Notes under the pieces: generated by a model
Database searches by the model: none
Told to the model about the DNA's origin: nothing
What the model saw: only the letters and a program-made list of their open reading frames with translations
Position numbers and translations under genes: made by a program
Shown: positions 54,351 to 63,015 of the stretch, in pieces
How the letters are laid out: every line of letters starts with the position of its first letter
How positions within the stretch are numbered: position 1 is the stretch's first letter
Source of the DNA: Microtetraspora glauca
GTDB lineage: Bacteria > Actinomycetota > Actinomycetes > Streptosporangiales > Streptosporangiaceae
Direction: 5' to 3'
Length of the DNA stretch: 64,000 nucleotides
Assembly (NCBI GenBank): GCA_001570385.1
Contig: BBYL01000012.1
Location: 186,001 to 250,000 of the forward strand

Positions 54351-54550
54351 GTGTGATTCCTCCGTCGGTCTGGATGCCACGGGTACGCTGACCGGTGTTC
54401 GGCGGCGGCTTGGGAGTCAAGTCATCCAGTGTGCGGGATGACCGCCATGGGCGCGATCAAGGAGTTGATCCGAGAACGGACTGATGCGACGATCTCGGCG
54501 ATCGGTCGCATGTCGTACGCGAGCAGGCGCCGGGACCCTCGGCCGGAACT

Positions 54551-55270
54551 GTGAAGGAAAGGTGGGGCGTGATCCTGGACGGTGGCCCTGAGGCCGATAT
54601 CCCGGGTCGAGCGCCGGTGGGAGACTCGCTGACGCATCCGCTCGCGGAGGTGCTGGATGGAGTCGGCAGGGGCGAGTACCCGGACGCGGACGGCGCCGTG
54701 CGCGTCCTGGGCCAGCCGAACGACCGCGACTGCGGCGTGATCGCCTTCACCGGGCACAGCGTGGTCTTCGCGGACGTGGACCCCGAGTGGGCGCGCGGGT
54801 TGCTTCCCGGTGACGATCTGTCCGCGCCGCTGAACCCGCCGTTCCTCAGCGCTCTGGAGAAGCGGACCGGGCGCAGCGTGAACAACGTGGACATGCTGGT
54901 GGTGGCCGGTCCGCTGGCCGGTCCACCCCCGGTGTCCCTCAGCGAACTCGCCGATCCCGACCATCCCCGGGTGCGCCGTGCCGTACGGCATCGCGACGGG
55001 GTGCGGGTGTGGCGGGCGGAGGGTGGGATCGTGCTGCTGGGCCGGGGCGTGGCCGGCCGGTGGGAGATCGCGGTGGAGGTCGATCCCGGATACCGGGGCC
55101 GGGGGCTCGGCGCGCGGCTCGCCCGTGCCGGGCGGCACCTGCTCGGCGAAGGACAGGTGGTGTGGGCCCAGATCGCTCCGGGGAACGCGGCCAGCGTCCG
55201 GGCCTTCCTGTCCGCCGGGTTCACCCCCGTCGGCGCCGAGGCCCTGCTCGTCCCGGCCGCCGACGTGTGA
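54551..55270 (+). CDS. GNAT-family N-acetyltransferase
   Basis: A 239-residue protein whose C-terminal half is a GNAT domain (WEIAVEVDPGYRGRGLGARL acetyl-CoA loop, WAQIAPGNAASVRAFLSAGF). The N-terminal 110 residues hold a mixed alpha/beta region (VRVLGQPNDRDCGVIAFTGH, VFADVDPEWARGLLPGDD), likely a substrate-selecting domain. The target is unknown. The start may be GTG 54551 or, with the better ribosome site AGGAAAGG, GTG 54569. Confidence 0.85.
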   Translation: MKERWGVILDGGPEADIPGRAPVGDSLTHPLAEVLDGVGRGEYPDADGAVRVLGQPNDRDCGVIAFTGHSVVFADVDPEWARGLLPGDDLSAPLNPPFLSALEKRTGRSVNNVDMLVVAGPLAGPPPVSLSELADPDHPRVRRAVRHRDGVRVWRAEGGIVLLGRGVAGRWEIAVEVDPGYRGRGLGARLARAGRHLLGEGQVVWAQIAPGNAASVRAFLSAGFTPVGAEALLVPAADV

Positions 55271-55280
55271 GAGCCGACGG

Positions 55281-55400
55281 TCAGGCGGCCTCGCCGCCCG
55301 GTGTGGCGCCGATGGCGTCCGCGAGAGGCGCGGGCAGGGGATAGACGGTGACGGACTCCTCGGAGTAGGCGGCACGGATCTGCCGATAGGGCACGTTCAT
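55281..55400 (-). pseudogene. N-terminal remnant of a DUF4291 family gene
   Basis: A 39-residue frame begins MNVPYRQIRAAYSEESVTVY and continues PLADAI, resembling the opening of DUF4291 proteins (PYRQIRA..DE.TITVYQAY...IADAA as I recall it). It then diverges and stops where the family would continue for about 150 more residues. It is a probable decayed gene. Confidence 0.5.
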
Positions 55401-55559
55401 ACCGATCAGCGTCGCGAATCGGCTCTTCACCGGGCAAACGCATTTTTCACCTGAAAGCCTGATTGATCGGGACGGCCCAGGTGGGACGAACGGGACAGGT
55501 CACGTCGGCGAGGAAAGACGCTCTTGGCCGGTACACGGGCGGCGTTGCACCATCGGTGC

Positions 55560-58500
55560 ATGGCGGCCCTGGCTCCCGGCGATCCGCGCCGGCTCGGTGA
55601 CTACTGGCTGGCCGGGCGGCTGGGTGAGGGCGGCCAGGGAGTCGTCTACGAGGCATACGATGCGACGGGCCGCCGGGTGGCCGTCAAGGTGCTGCGGGCG
55701 GACGACGGCGCCGGCATGCGGGCCAGGTTCGCCAAGGAGGCCGCCGCCGCGCGGAAGGTGTCGCCGTTCTGCACCGCCAGAGTGATCGAGGCCGACCTCG
55801 ACGCGGCCCTGCCGTACATCGTCAGCGAGTACGTGGGCGGGCCGAGCCTGCGGCAGGCCGTGGAGCGGGACGGGCCGTACGAGGAGGACCGGCTCTACCG
55901 GCTGGCCACCGGTGTGGCGACCGCGCTCGCGGCCATCCACCAGGCGTCGGTCATCCATCGCGATCTCAAGCCGGACAACGTGCTCATCGGCCCCGACGGA
56001 CCACGGGTGATCGACTTCGGGATCGCCCGCACCCGGGAGATGTCCCTCACGACCACCGGGCACGTGGCCGGGACCCCGGCGTTCATGGCCCCGGAGAGCG
56101 TCCTCGGACAGCGGGCGGGCCCGGCGGTCGACATCTGGGCGTGGGGCGCCGTGACGGCCTTCGCCGCGACCGGGCGCGAGCCGTTCGGAGGGGACGGCAT
56201 CGCGTCTCTCTTCCACGGCATCCTGGGCGCGGAACCCGACCTCTCCATGATCGAGGAGCCGCTGCGCGGCCTGGTCGCCGCCGCCATGGCCAAGGACCCG
56301 CGCGACCGGCCGACCGCCAGGTCGCTGCTGCTCGGCCTCGTCGGCGGCAGGAACGAACTGGCGCTGCTGCTCGCGGCGGGCACCCGTACGGCGGAGCTGG
56401 TCCGGCCCCCCGCCGGCACGTCGCCGCCGTCGCTCGCCGCGCTGGCCGAGGACGCCTACTCCGGACTCGGCCCCGCGGACCGTGCGCTGGTGCCGAGGAT
56501 CCTGCTCCGCATGGTCACGCCGGGGGAGGGCGAGGACGACCTGCCGAGGAAGATCCACACCGGCGAACTCCTCGACGGCGTGGTCGGCCCGGCGACGGCC
56601 GAGCGCGTGCTGTCCGGGTTCGCCCGGATGGACGTGGTGGCACGCGAGGGCGACGCCGTCTCCCTCGCGAACGCGGCCCTGCCGCGCGCATGGCCCCGGA
56701 TGCGCGAGTGGATCGACGCGGACAGGGACGGCCTGCGGATCCACCGGCAACTCGGCGACGCGGCGGGGATGTGGGACCGGCACGGCCGCCGCCCCGGCGA
56801 TCTCTACCAGGGCACCGCGCTGGAGACCGCGGTCGCCTGGGCCGCCACCGGGCGGCAGCACGTCACGCTCAACCTGCTGGAGAGCGCCTTCCTCGACGCG
56901 TCCCTCGCGCTGGGCCGGGTGCGGGGCCGCCGCAGGCGCCAGCTCACCGGGGCGCTCTCCGCGCTGCTCGTCCTGGTGCTGGCGTCGGCGGTGGTCGCGG
57001 TGGTCCAGGGGGCGGCCGCCGCCCGGCAGCGTGACGTCGCCGCCGCGCGCCAGACCGCGGCGCGGGCGGACTCGCTGCGGTCGGCGGACCCGGCCAGGGC
57101 GATGCTGCTGAGCGTCGCCGCGTGGCGGCTCGCCCCAGTGTCGGAGGCACGCGCCGCGCTGTACAGCTCGCTCGCCCAGCGCGAGCACAGCGTGTCACCG
57201 CCGCCGAAGGTGACCGCGGAGGCGCGGTTCGGCCTCAGCGGCGACGGGCGGACCCTCGCCGTCGTCGACCAGGACCGGGCGGTGCTGTGGGATGTGGCCG
57301 CCGGCCGGGAGCGGGGCGCCGTCTCCGGGGTCGGCCGTGCCGTACGGGATGTGGCGCTGAGCCGGGACGGCAGGTGGCTCGCGGTCGCGGGGGAGCGCTC
57401 GGTGCGCGTCTGGGATCTCGTGTCGCGGCGGCCCGCGGGCTCGGAGATCGGCCAGGTGGCGAGGTGGCTGGACTTCAGCCCGAGCGGGCGGTCGCTCGGC
57501 CTGGTGACCGAGGGCGGCAGGTGGCAGGTCTGGGACACCGCCGAGGGCACCCGGATGGTCGACCGGGCGGACGCCGGGGTCGAGGCCGTGGCGATGTCGT
57601 ACGACGACCGGCTGGCGGCCCCGATGCTGGACGGCGACCGGTTCGAGCTGTGGGACGTCACCACGGGGAGGCGGCTGCCCGTACCAGGCGAAGGGCGGGC
57701 GGTCTGGGTCGCCTTCGGCCCGGACCGGCGGACCCTGGCGGTGAGCGCGGGCGCGGACGTCGTCTTCTGGGACCTGCCGGAACGGGCCCGCAGGGGCGGG
57801 CGGCTGGAGGGGGCGGGCGCGGTCTGGCTGGCGTTCAGCGCCGACGGGCGCTTCGTCGTCACCTACGACAAGAGGAGCGTCGGCCTGTGGTCGGCCGAGG
57901 GCGTGTCGCTCCTGCGCTATCCCCTGGGCGACACCTCCGGCATGCCGTCCGCGCGGATCGGCGCCGACGGCCGCACCCTCAGCTATCTGCTGGGAGGAGG
58001 GGCGGTCGCCGTGCTGGACGTGGACGCCGGCGCCCACTCCCTGAGGCTCGCCCCCGAGATCCAGACGGTCGCCTTCAGCCGCGACGCGCGGCTGGCCGCC
58101 GTGCAGACCGGAACCTCCCTTGAACTGTGGGACGTCGCCGGCGGGCGGAGGCTGGGACCTCCCCTGGCGTCCCCGGCCGCCACGGCGCTCGCGTTCAGCC
58201 CGGACGGGCGGGTCCTCGCCGTGGGCGCGGAGGACCCGCCCGTCCTCACCCTCTGGGACGTGTCCCGGCGGGTACGGCTGGCCGCGCTCCCCCTCGCGGA
58301 CGTGAACTGGGTGGGCGGGCTGGCGTTCAGCCCGGACGGGCGGACGCTCGCGGTCAGCCCGTCGAGCGGCAGCCCCGAGCCGGTGCAGCTCTGGGACGTG
58401 GCCCGCCGGACCAGGAGCGACGTCCTCGCGCATGACGGCGGGGACGTCATGGCGTTCCGGCCGGACGGCGGGGCCCTCGCCGTGGGCGGCCTGGCCAACG

Positions 58501-59015
58501 CGCTCGTCGCGCTGCCCCGGGGGCCGGTCTGGGACCGGCCCTTCGGGCCCAGCGACGACGGCGTGCGCTCGGTGGCGTTCAGCCCGGACAGCCGCACCGT
58601 CGCGACCGGGTTCAGCAAGCTCGGCGTGGACCTGTGGGACGCCACGACCCGCCGCAGGACGGGCCGTCTGGCGCCGCTCCAGGGGCGTCTCGACGACGTG
58701 GTCGCGCTGGCCTTCTCCCCGGACGGCCGGTTCCTCGCCACCGGCGGGGCGAGCGGCAGCGTACGCGTCTGGGACGTGGCGGCGCGCCTTCCGCTGGGCC
58801 AGCCGTACACGGCCCACACGGGTCAGGTGACGGCCCTGGCGTTCGGCGCGGGGGGACGCGATCTCTACAGCCTGGGCTGGGACGGAACGCTCCAGCGCTA
58901 TCCCGTCGATCCCGGGCGTGCCGCCGCCGCGGTGTGCGCGCGCGCGGGGGCGACGTTGTCAGAGGACGAATGGCGACGCCTCATCCCCGAGGTGTCCTAC
59001 CGGAAGGTGTGCTGA
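55560..59015 (+). CDS. Membrane Ser/Thr protein kinase with nSTAND-like winged-helix region and WD40 propeller(s)
   Basis: A 1,151-residue multidomain protein. Residues 12-270 are an intact kinase: GEGGQGVVYEA (22-32), Lys43, HRDLKPDN (133-140), DFG (152-154), APES. About 290-455 resemble the winged-helix module that follows the NTPase in nSTAND1 proteins (RILLRMVTPGEGEDDLPRK, LYQGTALETAVAWAA). A transmembrane helix lies near 459-482 (ALSALLVLVLASAVVAVVQG). From about 540 to 1,125 there are at least a dozen WD40-type blades (LAFSPDGR..LA..... VRVWDV). No STAND NTPase is present. A secreted protein gene starts two bases after the stop. The ATG at 55560 is chosen; 12 more codons are open upstream. 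It may phosphorylate FHA-type partners in response to signals bound by the external propeller. Confidence 0.92.
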   Translation: MAALAPGDPRRLGDYWLAGRLGEGGQGVVYEAYDATGRRVAVKVLRADDGAGMRARFAKEAAAARKVSPFCTARVIEADLDAALPYIVSEYVGGPSLRQAVERDGPYEEDRLYRLATGVATALAAIHQASVIHRDLKPDNVLIGPDGPRVIDFGIARTREMSLTTTGHVAGTPAFMAPESVLGQRAGPAVDIWAWGAVTAFAATGREPFGGDGIASLFHGILGAEPDLSMIEEPLRGLVAAAMAKDPRDRPTARSLLLGLVGGRNELALLLAAGTRTAELVRPPAGTSPPSLAALAEDAYSGLGPADRALVPRILLRMVTPGEGEDDLPRKIHTGELLDGVVGPATAERVLSGFARMDVVAREGDAVSLANAALPRAWPRMREWIDADRDGLRIHRQLGDAAGMWDRHGRRPGDLYQGTALETAVAWAATGRQHVTLNLLESAFLDASLALGRVRGRRRRQLTGALSALLVLVLASAVVAVVQGAAAARQRDVAAARQTAARADSLRSADPARAMLLSVAAWRLAPVSEARAALYSSLAQREHSVSPPPKVTAEARFGLSGDGRTLAVVDQDRAVLWDVAAGRERGAVSGVGRAVRDVALSRDGRWLAVAGERSVRVWDLVSRRPAGSEIGQVARWLDFSPSGRSLGLVTEGGRWQVWDTAEGTRMVDRADAGVEAVAMSYDDRLAAPMLDGDRFELWDVTTGRRLPVPGEGRAVWVAFGPDRRTLAVSAGADVVFWDLPERARRGGRLEGAGAVWLAFSADGRFVVTYDKRSVGLWSAEGVSLLRYPLGDTSGMPSARIGADGRTLSYLLGGGAVAVLDVDAGAHSLRLAPEIQTVAFSRDARLAAVQTGTSLELWDVAGGRRLGPPLASPAATALAFSPDGRVLAVGAEDPPVLTLWDVSRRVRLAALPLADVNWVGGLAFSPDGRTLAVSPSSGSPEPVQLWDVARRTRSDVLAHDGGDVMAFRPDGGALAVGGLANALVALPRGPVWDRPFGPSDDGVRSVAFSPDSRTVATGFSKLGVDLWDATTRRRTGRLAPLQGRLDDVVALAFSPDGRFLATGGASGSVRVWDVAARLPLGQPYTAHTGQVTALAFGAGGRDLYSLGWDGTLQRYPVDPGRAAAAVCARAGATLSEDEWRRLIPEVSYRKVC

Positions 59016-59017
59016 TC

Positions 59018-60118
59018 GTGCTGCGACTTCTCCTTCTCCTTGGACTCGCGCATCTCACCGGCGGCCGGGGCGGTGACCGGAGCGGCGGCCGGGGCGGTGA
59101 CCGGACCGACCGCCTCGACGGCCGCGACCGTCCGGATCCGCCGGCCGTCGAGTACGCCGAGGTCACGCCGGACCCGGTGGTCCTGGACCCCGACGCCAGG
59201 GTCCCGGTCCGGATCGACGTCGTCACCGGCGGATCGGGCGGCGAACCGCCGCGCGGGGTCCTCTCGGGCCCCGACGGGTGGCGTACCGAGCTGGACTTCC
59301 ACCGCGCCGCCGAGTCGCCGTTCGAGGAGGGATGGCGGGCGGAGCACGTCTTCTCGCCGAGGGCCGCGCGCGGCATCTGGCGGGCGACCATGACGCTGGG
59401 CGAGTCGGCCCACGAGCTGGAGTTCTCGGTCGAGGACGCGGAGGAGAGGGATCCGGCCGCGATCGTCGACTTCCGCGTCAGCCCCGAGCAGGTGGAGGAG
59501 GACGCGCCGATCACGCTCAGCGGGGCCTTGAAGGCCGAGCGGGTCCGGCCGGAGAAGCACCGGATCGTGCTGTCCTTCCGGCAGGAGGACGCGCTGTCGT
59601 GGAGCGAGATCGCGGAGATCGGCACGGACGAGTCCGGCGAGTTCGCCGTGACGCTCGACGCGTGGGAGCCGGGATGGTGGCGCGCGGACTATCTCGGCAC
59701 GCCGCGCGGGTCCGACGGCTACCGCGCCCTCCGGAGTACGCGGAGCGAGGCCGCCTACTCGATGGTGCGCAGCGGCCCCAAGATGCGGTCGCGGTTCTCC
59801 GGGTACAACGCGCTCCCGTCCGTAGCGGGCTCGGGGAAGCTCGTGAAGCACACGGGCAAGCTGATCCACGAGACCCCGCTGGATCCGCCGCCCGGCGTCG
59901 AATGGGTGGCCGCCCCGTCGAGGGAGGTGACCTTCTGGTTCAAGCCCTCCGGCGGTTCGTGGTCGTCGGCTCCCGTCGCCAGGGCGACGACCACGAACAA
60001 CGGTTCCTTCACCAAGAAGCTCACGGCGGCGAGGTCGGGCGAGTGGCAGGTGCGCTACAGCGGCCAGAGCGGAGATCTGAAGGCCGCTCCGAAGACCCGC
60101 CAGGTGAAGGTGAGATGA
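59018..60118 (+). CDS. Secreted protein paired with the kinase-WD40 gene
   Basis: A 366-residue protein with a short hydrophobic N-terminus (LRLLLLLGLAHLTGG) acting as signal or anchor, followed by a Gly/Arg/Asp-rich stretch built from a duplicated 24-base unit (GGRGGDRS, GGRGGDRT). The rest is beta-rich with two or three immunoglobulin-like modules: VTPDPVVLDPDARVPVRIDV, RVSPEQVEEDAPITLSGALK, and GGSWSSAPVARATTTNNGSF near the end. Functions of such modules are adhesion or ligand binding; none is proven. The GTG at 59018 follows the kinase stop by two bases, with GGAAGG 11 bases upstream, so the two genes are one operon. Confidence 0.78.
   Translation: MLRLLLLLGLAHLTGGRGGDRSGGRGGDRTDRLDGRDRPDPPAVEYAEVTPDPVVLDPDARVPVRIDVVTGGSGGEPPRGVLSGPDGWRTELDFHRAAESPFEEGWRAEHVFSPRAARGIWRATMTLGESAHELEFSVEDAEERDPAAIVDFRVSPEQVEEDAPITLSGALKAERVRPEKHRIVLSFRQEDALSWSEIAEIGTDESGEFAVTLDAWEPGWWRADYLGTPRGSDGYRALRSTRSEAAYSMVRSGPKMRSRFSGYNALPSVAGSGKLVKHTGKLIHETPLDPPPGVEWVAAPSREVTFWFKPSGGSWSSAPVARATTTNNGSFTKKLTAARSGEWQVRYSGQSGDLKAAPKTRQVKVR
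59060..59107 (+). repeat. Duplicated 24-base unit near the start of the secreted protein gene
   Basis: Two tandem 24-base copies, differing by one base, encode GGRGGDRS and GGRGGDRT directly after the signal sequence. Confidence 0.8.
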
Positions 60119-60171
60119 GGGAAAGGGCAAACTGACACCATTTGTCGGCACGCGACGCGCCGATACGGCGC

Positions 60172-60177
60172 TACCGT
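60172..60177 (+). promoter_or_regulatory. Putative -10 hexamer TACCGT of the Lrp gene (leaderless)
   Basis: TACCGT ends seven bases before the GTG at 60185, with no ribosome site between. Confidence 0.5.
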
Positions 60178-60184
60178 TTCAGAC

Positions 60185-60658
60185 GTGGAGGAGATCGATC
60201 GCCGCATCGTGTCGTTGCTGGCCCGTGACGGCCGGATGAGCTTCACCGATCTGGCCAAGGAGACCGGGCTGTCGGTGTCGGCCGTGCACCAGCGCGTACG
60301 CCGCCTGGAGAAACGTGGCGTGATCCGCGGATACGCGGCGCTCGTCGACTACGACGAGATCGGCCTTCCGCTGACCGCGTTCATCTCCATCAAGCCGATC
60401 GACCCGGCCGCGCCCGACGACGCGCCGATACGGCTCAGCCACATCTCGGCGATCGAGGCGTGCCACAGCGTGGCCGGCGACGAGAGCTACATTCTCAAGG
60501 TCCGGGTCGCCTCGCCCATCGCCCTGGAGGAGTTGCTGCAGCAGATCCGCGCCTCGGCGAACGTGAGCACCCGCACCACGATCGTCCTGAGCACGCCGTA
60601 CGACTACCGCGCCCCCGAGATCGAGCCCGGCCTGACCGGGGACGACGCCGAACGCTGA
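60185..60658 (+). CDS. Lrp/AsnC-family transcriptional regulator
   Basis: A 157-residue feast/famine regulator. The N-terminal helix-turn-helix (IDRRIVSLLARDGRMSFTDL, GLSVSAVHQRVRRLEKRGVI) is followed by a RAM ligand domain (ISAIEACHSVAGDESYILKV, TRTTIVLSTPYDYR). It would bind an amino acid or related effector and control nearby or remote genes. It is alone between the secreted protein gene and the convergent sugar operon. Its stop codon lies inside a 19-base perfect hairpin. Confidence 0.93.
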   Translation: MEEIDRRIVSLLARDGRMSFTDLAKETGLSVSAVHQRVRRLEKRGVIRGYAALVDYDEIGLPLTAFISIKPIDPAAPDDAPIRLSHISAIEACHSVAGDESYILKVRVASPIALEELLQQIRASANVSTRTTIVLSTPYDYRAPEIEPGLTGDDAER

Positions 60659-60695
60659 ACGGGCGGCCCCGGTGCCGGGCCGCCCGTTCAGCGTT
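60651..60695. terminator. Long perfect hairpin between Lrp and sugar kinase genes
   Basis: Arms of 19 bases (left arm AACGCTGAACGGGCGGCCC) with a seven-base loop pair perfectly. The left arm includes the Lrp stop codon. It is a bidirectional terminator for convergent genes. Confidence 0.85.
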
Positions 60696-60709
60696 CGCGC
60701 GCCGGGCCA

Positions 60710-61756
60710 CTACACCTGGGCGGGAAGGAAGTGCCCGCGCACCCGCTCGTACGCCTCGGGGGCCGCGCCGATCCGGTCGAGGCCGAGCAGGGCGGCTCCG
60801 ACGATCGGCGGCACGTCGGCGACGACCAGCACGGCGTGCGGGGCGCGCTCCGCGTACCTCCGCTCGATGAGCGCCATGAGGAGCTCGTCGCCCGCGGTGA
60901 GCACGCCTCCGCCGAGCACGACCTCGCAGGGCCCGTCCAGCAGGCCGAGGCGGCGCATCGCGACCTCGCCGAGCACGGTCACCTCCTCGGCGAGCCGCTC
61001 GACGAGGCCGCGGGCGATCGTGTCGCTCCGCGCCGCCGCGAGCAGCGGGGGCACCAGCTCGTGCAGCCGCTCGACGGGCAGCTCCCCGAAGTGCAGCCCT
61101 ATGACGGCCTCCTCGACCGTCGCCGTGCCGAACCCGGCGCGGACCACGTCCACCAGGGCGGTCCGCGGACCCCTGCCGTCCTCGGCGCGCGCGGCGTGCC
61201 AGAGCGCCTCCTCGCCGAGGCCGTACCCGCCGCCCCAGTCGCCGCTGAGCCGGCCGAGCGCGGGGAACCTGGCCACCTCGCCGGAAGGGGCGACGCCGAC
61301 CGCGTTGATGCCGGCGCCGCAGACCACCGCCACGCCCCAGGGGCCCCTGGCCCCGGCGCGCAGCAGTGCGAAGGTGTCGTTGCCCACGACGACGTCCGGC
61401 GCGTGGCCGCGGCGGAGCAGCTCGTCGCGGAGCCGTTCCTCCTCGATCGGCAGGTCGGCCCCCGCGACGTACGCGGCGATGTGATCGGCGATGTGACCGG
61501 CGTGACGGGCGTGGTCCGCCTCGCCGGGCGAGGCCGACGAAGCCGACGAAGCCGGCGCGGGACCGGCCTGAGGGAGGGTCCGCTCCACGATCTCGCCGAT
61601 CACGTCGATCGCCGCCGCCACCCCGGCGCTCTGCGGCAGGAACGCCGCGCCCCTGCCGGTGGCCAGCACGGACCCGTCCTCGGACACGAGGGCCACGTCC
61701 GTCTTGCTGTTCCCTCCGTCGACCGCCAGCACGGTACGCGGGCGACGCTCGGTCAC
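60710..61756 (-). CDS. BadF/BadG-family sugar kinase (N-acetylglucosamine kinase-like)
   Basis: ATP-dependent kinase of 348 residues in the ASKHA fold. It has the phosphate-1 motif TVLAVDGGNSKTDVALV, VVVGNDTFALLRAG, VVCGAGINAVGVAP, GRLSGDWGGGYGLGEEALWH and the adenosine motif EVVLGGGVLTAG. Eukaryotic and bacterial relatives phosphorylate GlcNAc or glucosamine. Its GTG overlaps the stop of the GH4 gene. In this operon it could phosphorylate the imported disaccharide or a released amino sugar. The stretch PAPASSASSASPGEADHARH is a low-complexity insert. Confidence 0.9.
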   Translation of the reverse strand: MTERRPRTVLAVDGGNSKTDVALVSEDGSVLATGRGAAFLPQSAGVAAAIDVIGEIVERTLPQAGPAPASSASSASPGEADHARHAGHIADHIAAYVAGADLPIEEERLRDELLRRGHAPDVVVGNDTFALLRAGARGPWGVAVVCGAGINAVGVAPSGEVARFPALGRLSGDWGGGYGLGEEALWHAARAEDGRGPRTALVDVVRAGFGTATVEEAVIGLHFGELPVERLHELVPPLLAAARSDTIARGLVERLAEEVTVLGEVAMRRLGLLDGPCEVVLGGGVLTAGDELLMALIERRYAERAPHAVLVVADVPPIVGAALLGLDRIGAAPEAYERVRGHFLPAQV

Positions 61757-63015
61757 CGGGACACCGCCCAGGCGAGATGGGACCGGTTGGCCTCGACGAG
61801 CAGCCGGGCCAGGTCGTCCGCCAGGGACGCCTGCCCGACCAGCGGATGCGCGAGCAGCGCGTCCCGCACCCGCCGCTCGCCGCCGCGCAGCGCCGCCTCC
61901 AGGGCCAGCGACTCGTACGCGGAGACGTGCCCGATCAGGCCCCGGTACAGCGGTTCGAGCGGATCGACCGGCAGCGGCACGGCCCCGGCGGCGGTGATGC
62001 GGGCGGGCACCTCGATGACCGCGTCGGCGTCCAGGAACGGCAGCGTGCCGCCGTTGCGGGTGTTGACCACCTGGACGTCGCCCCGGTCGTTCACGAGGGA
62101 GGCGATCAGCGCCACGGCCGCCTCCGAGTAGAAGGCGCCTCCCCGCTTCTCCAGCAGTTCCGGCTTGGTGTCCACCGAGGGGTCGGCGTACAGGTCGAGC
62201 AGCGCGGACTCCATGGCCGCCACCTCGGCCGCCCTCGACGGCTTGCGCCGCTGCTCCTCGACCACCAGGTCGTGCGCGTAGAAGTAGCGCAGATAGTACG
62301 AGGGGACCACCCCGAGGTCGCGGATCAGCTCCACCGGCAGTTCGAGACCGGCGGCGATCTCCTCGCCGTGCTCGGCGAGCACCCGGGGGAGGACGTCCTC
62401 CCCGTCGAGATGGACGGAGCGCACCCAGGTCAGGTGGTTGAGACCGACGTGGCCGAGCGAGATCCGGTCGGGGGTCACGCCGAGACCGGCCGCGAAGCGG
62501 CGCTGGAATCCGATCGCCACATTGCACAGGCCGATCGCGCGGTGGCCCGCGTCGAGCAGCGCCCTGGTGACGATGCCCACGGGGTTGGTGAAGTCCACGA
62601 TCCACGCGTCCGGCGCGAGGCGGCGCACCTTCTCGGCGATGTCGAGCACCACCGGGACCGTGCGCAGCGCCTTGGCCAGGCCGCCCGCACCGGTCGTCTC
62701 CTGGCCGACGCAGCCGCATTCGAGCGGCAGCGTCTCGTCCACGTTCCTGGCGGCCTGCCCGCCGACCCGCAACTGCAGCAGCACGGCTCCCGCCCCGGCG
62801 ACGCCGTCCTCGACGGTCGTGGCCGTGCCGACCGTGGCGGAATGGCCGGCGCGGGCCAACATCCGCCGGGCCATCCCGGCCACGAGCGCCAGACGGTGCT
62901 CGTCCGGATCGACCAGGACGATCTCGGAAAGCGGGAGTTCGTCACGCAGGCGGGCGAACCCGTCGATCAGCTCCGGTGTGTACGTGGAGCCGCCCCCGAC
63001 AACGGCCAGCTTCAT
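61753..63015 (-). CDS. 6-phospho-beta-glucosidase, glycoside hydrolase family 4
   Basis: NAD- and metal-dependent glycosidase of 420 residues that works by redox elimination. It has the NAD-binding start KLAVVGGGSTYTPELIDGF, FTNPVGIVTRALLD, the metal-binding Cys/Asn in GLCNVAIGFQRR, and the His in GHVGLNHLTWV. GH4 members of this type usually act on 6-phospho-beta-glucosides such as phospho-cellobiose or phospho-chitobiose. Because ABC import does not phosphorylate its cargo, the neighbouring kinase would have to supply the phosphate. The ATG overlaps the permease stop (ATGA). Confidence 0.93.
   Translation of the reverse strand: MKLAVVGGGSTYTPELIDGFARLRDELPLSEIVLVDPDEHRLALVAGMARRMLARAGHSATVGTATTVEDGVAGAGAVLLQLRVGGQAARNVDETLPLECGCVGQETTGAGGLAKALRTVPVVLDIAEKVRRLAPDAWIVDFTNPVGIVTRALLDAGHRAIGLCNVAIGFQRRFAAGLGVTPDRISLGHVGLNHLTWVRSVHLDGEDVLPRVLAEHGEEIAAGLELPVELIRDLGVVPSYYLRYFYAHDLVVEEQRRKPSRAAEVAAMESALLDLYADPSVDTKPELLEKRGGAFYSEAAVALIASLVNDRGDVQVVNTRNGGTLPFLDADAVIEVPARITAAGAVPLPVDPLEPLYRGLIGHVSAYESLALEAALRGGERRVRDALLAHPLVGQASLADDLARLLVEANRSHLAWAVSR

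Noticed and set aside
55500..57188. A 562-codon minus-strand ORF under the kinase gene
   Set aside because: It is antisense to an intact kinase domain with all motifs; composition is typical of shadow frames.
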